Positions 60,093-64,000 of a stretch of DNA of 64,000 bases are shown here, piece by piece (positions within the stretch are counted from its first letter, which is position 1; each line of letters begins with the position of its first letter). The notes under the pieces were generated by a model. The model did not search any database and was not told the origin of the DNA. It saw only the letters and a list, made by a program, of their open reading frames with translations. This stretch comes from Lentisphaerota bacterium. GTDB taxonomy: Bacteria; Verrucomicrobiota; Lentisphaeria; Victivallales; Victivallaceae. The stretch is taken from NCBI GenBank assembly GCA_015061575.1, contig SUWF01000007.1, positions 1-64,000 on the forward strand. Reading direction: 5' to 3'. The translations under genes and the position numbers were made by a program.

Positions 60093-61700
60093 TGGAAGGC
60101 CTGCGGCTTTTCCGGCAATTTTCAAGCCGTCGATCGCGGCCGAAACGATCCCACCGGCATAACCGGCGCCCTCGCCTGCAACATAAAGATTGCGGCAGGA
60201 ACTTTCCAGCGTATCCGGATCGCGCAGCAGCCGCACCGGACTGGATACGCAGCTTTCGATCCCCACGCAGTTACCATCGGCAAAGCCCCGCATAAGTTTA
60301 TCAAAATGCTTGAACGCCAAAGTAAAACGCTCGGCTATCTCTGAAGAAAGTATTTCAAAAAGCGGAGCTGCCTTCAACCCCAGCCGGGCGGAAGTGTCAT
60401 GTTTTTTAAGCTCCACACTGCGCCGCATAAAGGATTTGATCGACTGCGCCGGAAAAGTGTAATCGCTGCCGCCGTGCGTAAAACAGCTTTTTTCCAAATT
60501 GCTCAAAAACTCATACGCAGCTTTTACACTGCCAAAAGCGCTGCCGTCCAGCGTGGTTATGATCGCCGAATTGGCAAAACGCCCGTCCCGGGCCCGCATA
60601 CTCATGCCGTTGCTACACAGCTGATTGCTCCAGCCGGTCGCCGGAACGATCTCGCCGCCCGGACACATACAAAAAGTGGTAACGCCTTTGCCGGCCACCC
60701 GATCCGGAGATTTGCAGACCATATTGTATTCTGCCGCCGGCAAAGCCACCGGCCTTGGCGAAAAACGGTATTGCCGGAAATCCACAAACTCCTGTTCATG
60801 TTCCACCCGGCAGCCCAGCTGAAAACCTTTGAATTGCCATTTGGCATATTTACAGAGCATTTCTGTTAAATCCCGCCCGCCCAGACCATGAGCAAAAATC
60901 ACTCTGGGAGCCGGAATTTTTTCCCCATTGGCCAGCACCACGCCCTGACAGACATTATCTTTGACTATCAAATCCGTCACCCGGGCGCCAAAGCGGAAAC
61001 TCCCGCCCAATGCTTCGATCCGGCGCTGCAGTTTTTTGACGATTTCCCGCAAAAGATCGCTGCCCAGATGGGGGCGTTTGAGGTAAGCTGTATCCGCCGG
61101 AGCCCCGGCTTCGATCAACGCCTGCAGCACAAAATCAGCCCGCGGATCATGTACCCGGGTGTAGAGTTTGCCGTCTGAAAAAGTCCCGGCCCCACCGGAA
61201 CCGAACAGCAGATTGCTCTCGCTGTCCAATACCCGGCTCTGAAAAAAACGTTCACAATCTTCAACACGCTTATCCACATCCATTCCCCGGTCAAGCACCA
61301 GCGGAGCGGTATTGGCCTTGGCCAAAAGCAATGCCGCCAGCAGTCCGGCGGGCCCGCCGCCGACTACAATGGGATTGCGCAATACGCTGCTGCGGTCAGC
61401 GATTTCCGGCAGCGCCTGCAATCCGGTTGAAAAATACTCTTTTCCACCGATTACTGCAGCGTATTTGCCCGCCGCAGCTCCCAGAGAATCGTCAACTTCC
61501 ACACCCAGATTGTAGATCAATTCCGGATCGCCCCGCCGGGCATCGATGCTTTTGCTCCAAATGCGGTAATTGGTATGCAAAGCCTGAAGAGGTATGTGCA
61601 GAAATTCCGCCAGCGCCTCATGCAGATTATCATCCACATAATCGCTGCTGAAAGGCATTTTTAGGGCATTTACCCGGAAATTATCCAAACGCAAAAACAT
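60090..61700 (-). CDS. FAD-dependent oxidoreductase (COG2509 type)
   Basis: A 536-residue flavoprotein of the uncharacterised FAD-dependent dehydrogenase group. Residues 1-95 form an N-terminal domain with RIWSKSIDARRGDPELIYNL, typical of this group. The FAD Rossmann motif is NPIVVGGGPAGLLAALLLAK near 108-127. Further motifs are SGGAGTFSDGKLYTR near 168 and LYVAGEGAGYAGGIVSAAIDGLK near the end, the second FAD-contact motif. The substrate is unknown. It lies eight bases downstream of the LptF/G gene, so the two are probably co-transcribed. Confidence 0.9.
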   Translation of the reverse strand: MFLRLDNFRVNALKMPFSSDYVDDNLHEALAEFLHIPLQALHTNYRIWSKSIDARRGDPELIYNLGVEVDDSLGAAAGKYAAVIGGKEYFSTGLQALPEIADRSSVLRNPIVVGGGPAGLLAALLLAKANTAPLVLDRGMDVDKRVEDCERFFQSRVLDSESNLLFGSGGAGTFSDGKLYTRVHDPRADFVLQALIEAGAPADTAYLKRPHLGSDLLREIVKKLQRRIEALGGSFRFGARVTDLIVKDNVCQGVVLANGEKIPAPRVIFAHGLGGRDLTEMLCKYAKWQFKGFQLGCRVEHEQEFVDFRQYRFSPRPVALPAAEYNMVCKSPDRVAGKGVTTFCMCPGGEIVPATGWSNQLCSNGMSMRARDGRFANSAIITTLDGSAFGSVKAAYEFLSNLEKSCFTHGGSDYTFPAQSIKSFMRRSVELKKHDTSARLGLKAAPLFEILSSEIAERFTLAFKHFDKLMRGFADGNCVGIESCVSSPVRLLRDPDTLESSCRNLYVAGEGAGYAGGIVSAAIDGLKIAGKAAGLP

Positions 61701-61708
61701 ATTTTCTG

Positions 61709-62887
61709 CTACGCCTGATTCCGAACCACCCGCTCAATACCGTAAGCAATAAATGCCGCCGTAGGCGCCAATCCGGCAATCACCGGCGGTATGTAGCCTT
61801 GCTTGCCGATAACCAGAAATATCTGCGCAACCACAATGTAGCCTACAATAATAACTACAGCTGTGATAATAGAAGTCAAAATCCCGGTACGTTCACTCTT
61901 GGTCGCCAGCGGAATGCCCAAAAAGACCGCCAGAAAACACGACCACGGGAAAGCCAGCCGGTAGAAAAACACTGTCCAGTAGACATTTTTGCTCCGCTGC
62001 GACATATCTTTAGTGCGCACCACCAGATCAAAGATCACCCAGCTGGGCAGTTCTTCAACCGGCTTAACGGAGTATTGGATATCCACCGGAGTTTCGGTGG
62101 CAATTTTATCAGAGAGTTTCCAGGTTTTAAGATTTTTGGAAGGCTTGGCAAAAAGTCCGTCCGAGCTGTATTCGGTCATTACTATATCTTCAAAGAACCA
62201 TCCTTCGTCGTCTTTGTAAATAGCCTGCTTGGCGGTCAAGTCTTTTTCCAGCGAACCATTTGCCCGGTAGAACTTTACTGATACATCATACTGTTTGCCG
62301 TCTTTGGCTGCCACGCCCAATGCACCGTCAGATTCCTCCGGCAGCTGAAAGAGCCAGGTGCGGCGCTTATCCGGACTGCGGTAGGTAAGCTTCTGATCCT
62401 CAATTTTATGGCTGCGCCGGTCATTGGAACCGATCGCCAGCAATACTCCGGCTTTCCGGTCTGTGTAGGGAACCAAACCTTCGTTGAACCAGATATTGAC
62501 CAGCGTAGTCAGCAGTCCGACAAAGAGGATGGAGCGGCCGCAGCAAAACAGCGATACCCCCGATGCCCGCATGGCCGTAACTTCCATATTTTTACCGAAA
62601 GTAGCCATTGTCCACATGCACCCCAGCAGCATCGCTATCGGCAGAATAAAACGGATGTTGCCCGGTATTTTCAAAAAGAAATAGGGCAGATAGACCCGCC
62701 ACGAAGCATCGTTTTCCACAAAGTCCGAAAGGTCGTTAAGCACATCGCTGAGCAGAAAAAGTATGGTCGAAACCAACAGCAGGATCGAGAATTTGATCAT
62801 AAACTCTCTGAATATATACCCGTCAAGGGTCGGCATAAAATGCCACACCCGTTTTTGATTATCCGGTAAAATCACTTTTTCAGCCAT
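61709..62887 (-). CDS. LptF/LptG-family lipopolysaccharide export permease
   Basis: A 392-residue YjgP/YjgQ-family inner-membrane protein of the LptBFGC complex that extracts lipopolysaccharide for transport to the outer membrane. LDGYIFREFMIKFSILLLVSTILFLLSD is the first helix. Two more helices precede a large periplasmic beta-jellyroll (about 150-290) and three helices close the protein (FYRLAFPWSCFLAVFLGIPLA and following). VTAMRASGVSLF near 100 is the family's coupling region. Whether it is F or G cannot be said. The ATG at 62887 follows AGGAAAG; an ATG ten codons earlier lacks support. Confidence 0.9.
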   Translation of the reverse strand: MAEKVILPDNQKRVWHFMPTLDGYIFREFMIKFSILLLVSTILFLLSDVLNDLSDFVENDASWRVYLPYFFLKIPGNIRFILPIAMLLGCMWTMATFGKNMEVTAMRASGVSLFCCGRSILFVGLLTTLVNIWFNEGLVPYTDRKAGVLLAIGSNDRRSHKIEDQKLTYRSPDKRRTWLFQLPEESDGALGVAAKDGKQYDVSVKFYRANGSLEKDLTAKQAIYKDDEGWFFEDIVMTEYSSDGLFAKPSKNLKTWKLSDKIATETPVDIQYSVKPVEELPSWVIFDLVVRTKDMSQRSKNVYWTVFFYRLAFPWSCFLAVFLGIPLATKSERTGILTSIITAVVIIVGYIVVAQIFLVIGKQGYIPPVIAGLAPTAAFIAYGIERVVRNQA

Positions 62888-63234
62888 CAAAAATATTCTT
62901 TCCTGCAATAGAGGCAATGATCAAATCCTGCTGTCAATTCGCAACGGGCAATTTGCATTTCATCGAGTCATGCACATTCTGCCCGCACAAACACAATATC
63001 AGCCTGCAGAACAGGACTTCCTGATCACCGTCAATTAATAACCCCAGCTGCATTGCTTCCATCAAGTTTCCGTTCCCGGGCAGCTGCATCTTCAATACTA
63101 TACCCCGCAACGGACTCTATTTCCAGTCCATAATCGTCTTTTTTGGCAAAAAAATCGTTTTTTGCTATTGCGCTGAGGGCATTTTGGCGATATATTAATA
63201 AAAATCGTAAATTTTTAAGTTGTGGAAATGTTTT
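62888..63234. other. Intergenic region between divergent genes
   Basis: Contains the promoter of the plus-strand gene at 63168-63196. A minus-strand open frame at 62934-63089 (51 codons, ATG start, no clear SD) lies 46 bases upstream of the lpt gene. It is Leu- and Cys-rich and could be a small protein, but I see no family or SD support. Confidence 0.35.
63168..63196 (+). promoter_or_regulatory. Promoter candidate for the last gene
   Basis: TTGCGC at 63168 and TATATT at 63191 with 17 bases between, 38 bases before the ATG. Confidence 0.45.
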
Positions 63235-64000
63235 ATGACTACCGAGGAATTATTGCTTAATGCTGCCGAAAACTGCAGCCAGTCCGCCCTTAAATCTCTG
63301 CTTGACAACTTGCGGGAACACAACAACAGCCGGGAATTGAGCGAGTTCGCCGAACCGCTGCAGCTGTTGTGGGAAAAATTTCCGGAAGAACCCGATGCAG
63401 CACAGGCTGTTTTCTGTATGGAAATTGCCAAACTGCGCATTCCGGACAGTGCCATATTCCGGCAGGTGCTGGCAGCTGCGGTCAAGACAATAATTCCGCC
63501 GTATCTCTGCAAAGCCGGCGTCTTGCGGGCCATCGGATTGCGTGACAACTCCATTCACGCCAGCGAAGTCATCCGCCGCATCGAACGGCTCATGGCGATC
63601 AAATCCGGCGTAGTTACTTACATTTTTGAATCCAACCGCTGGGGTATGGTCACCAATGTGGATGCACTTAACGCCACCGTGGCGGTAAACCTCAACGAAG
63701 GCGGAGCTTTGGCCATCGGGCTGGACAAAATGCTCACCAAAGGCTATTTCTTCAAAAACTCCATTGCGACCACTAAACTGATGACACCGGCCAAACTTAT
63801 GCAGCTCTCCGGAGCCGATTTCCGCAAGATCACTGCCGAACAGAGCGTAGCGCATTTGAGCGAAGGCGCAGTGCGCTCCATGGCGGAACGGCTGCTGGTG
63901 CCGCAAACGCTCAATAACGATGCTTTTGAAAGCTGGTTCAACAGCGAAAGCAGCCCCAAACCGGCGGCAGCCCCTGCCAAGCGCACCTCTGCCAACGCCC
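63235..64000 (+). CDS. N-terminal part of a protein resembling long GreA-like factors (cut by window end)
   Basis: An open frame from the ATG at 63235 (GGAAA upstream) to the window edge, 255 residues and still open. The first 110 residues are helical. Then IHASEVIRRIERLMAIKSGVVTYIFESNRWGMVTNVDALNATVAVN reads as a small beta domain. A helical part and a Pro/Ala linker (SSPKPAAAPAKRTSANA) follow. The order recalls long GreA proteins of PVC bacteria such as Chlamydia, which carry a large N-terminal region before the coiled-coil GreA domain. The GreA part, if present, is outside the window, so the function is only a guess. Confidence 0.55.
   Translation, partial: MTTEELLLNAAENCSQSALKSLLDNLREHNNSRELSEFAEPLQLLWEKFPEEPDAAQAVFCMEIAKLRIPDSAIFRQVLAAAVKTIIPPYLCKAGVLRAIGLRDNSIHASEVIRRIERLMAIKSGVVTYIFESNRWGMVTNVDALNATVAVNLNEGGALAIGLDKMLTKGYFFKNSIATTKLMTPAKLMQLSGADFRKITAEQSVAHLSEGAVRSMAERLLVPQTLNNDAFESWFNSESSPKPAAAPAKRTSANA

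Noticed and set aside
62934-63089. A 51-codon minus-strand frame upstream of the lpt gene
   Set aside because: ATG start but no clear SD, unusual Leu/Cys-rich composition and no family; not enough to call a gene.

Overview
The window looks like a chromosomal segment from a Gram-negative member of the PVC group, most probably Lentisphaerae (Victivallales-like). The evidence is two pseudopilins with the N-terminal [24 protein letters not shown] pattern typical of Lentisphaerae and Planctomycetes, a Minf_1886-family protein (known mainly from Planctomycetes and Verrucomicrobia), LpxC/FabZ and LptF/G-type genes that imply lipopolysaccharide, and many secreted carbohydrate-active proteins. This assignment is inferred from protein families and was not tested by alignment. 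I recognised no rRNA, tRNA, CRISPR array, intact insertion sequence or prophage.

Layout. 1-5281 is one giant minus-strand gene for a repetitive AIDA-like/FG-GAP surface protein. 5814-8632 holds GTP-type PEP carboxykinase and an ECF sigma factor. 8805-16365 is a tight plus-strand run: Minf_1886 protein, M16 peptidase, ROK sugar kinase, hypoxanthine phosphoribosyltransferase, a GH-like protein and a GT2 glycosyltransferase. 16497-21235 is a secreted operon (pseudopilin, TIM-barrel protein, carbohydrate-binding protein, CBM9 protein). 21352-26340 is a three-gene HlyD / RbbA-like / ABC-2 export operon on the minus strand. 26524-38291 is mostly accessory carbohydrate chemistry: SGNH hydrolase, a 994-residue CBM9-GH-like protein, CE7 esterase, beta-helix protein, nitrilase, FN3/RTX protein and alpha/beta hydrolase. 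38372-40578 carries a DtxR-type regulator and trigger factor. 40837-44793 carries a phosphodiesterase-LamG protein and an AraL/AraM-like pair. 45093-46759 encodes two unknown secreted beta-repeat-like proteins. 47204-50585 is an lpxC / tandem-fabZ / leuA-like operon, followed by miaA and an isochorismatase-family gene. 52332-60039 is a second carbohydrate locus: pseudopilin, Ig-like protein and a paralogue of the 994-residue protein, with a divergent GntR/LacI-type regulator and a secreted metallophosphoesterase. 60090-62887 has a COG2509 FAD protein and an LptF/G permease. The window ends inside a gene that may be a long GreA-like protein.

How the genes work together. The picture is of a heterotroph that degrades polysaccharides, possibly gut-associated, with several secreted depolymerisation loci. 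Five promoter regions of secreted or carbohydrate-related genes carry a similar TTGCAG/TTGCAA-centred element, twice inside a clear dyad, and a GntR/LacI-type regulator lies in one of those loci. A shared regulon is my main speculative proposal. Other points of interest are a FabZ-FabZ fusion whose second half has lost the catalytic histidine, a bacterial glycerol-1-phosphate dehydrogenase beside its expected phosphatase, repeat proteins without signal peptides, and a family of long hairpins at gene 3' ends.
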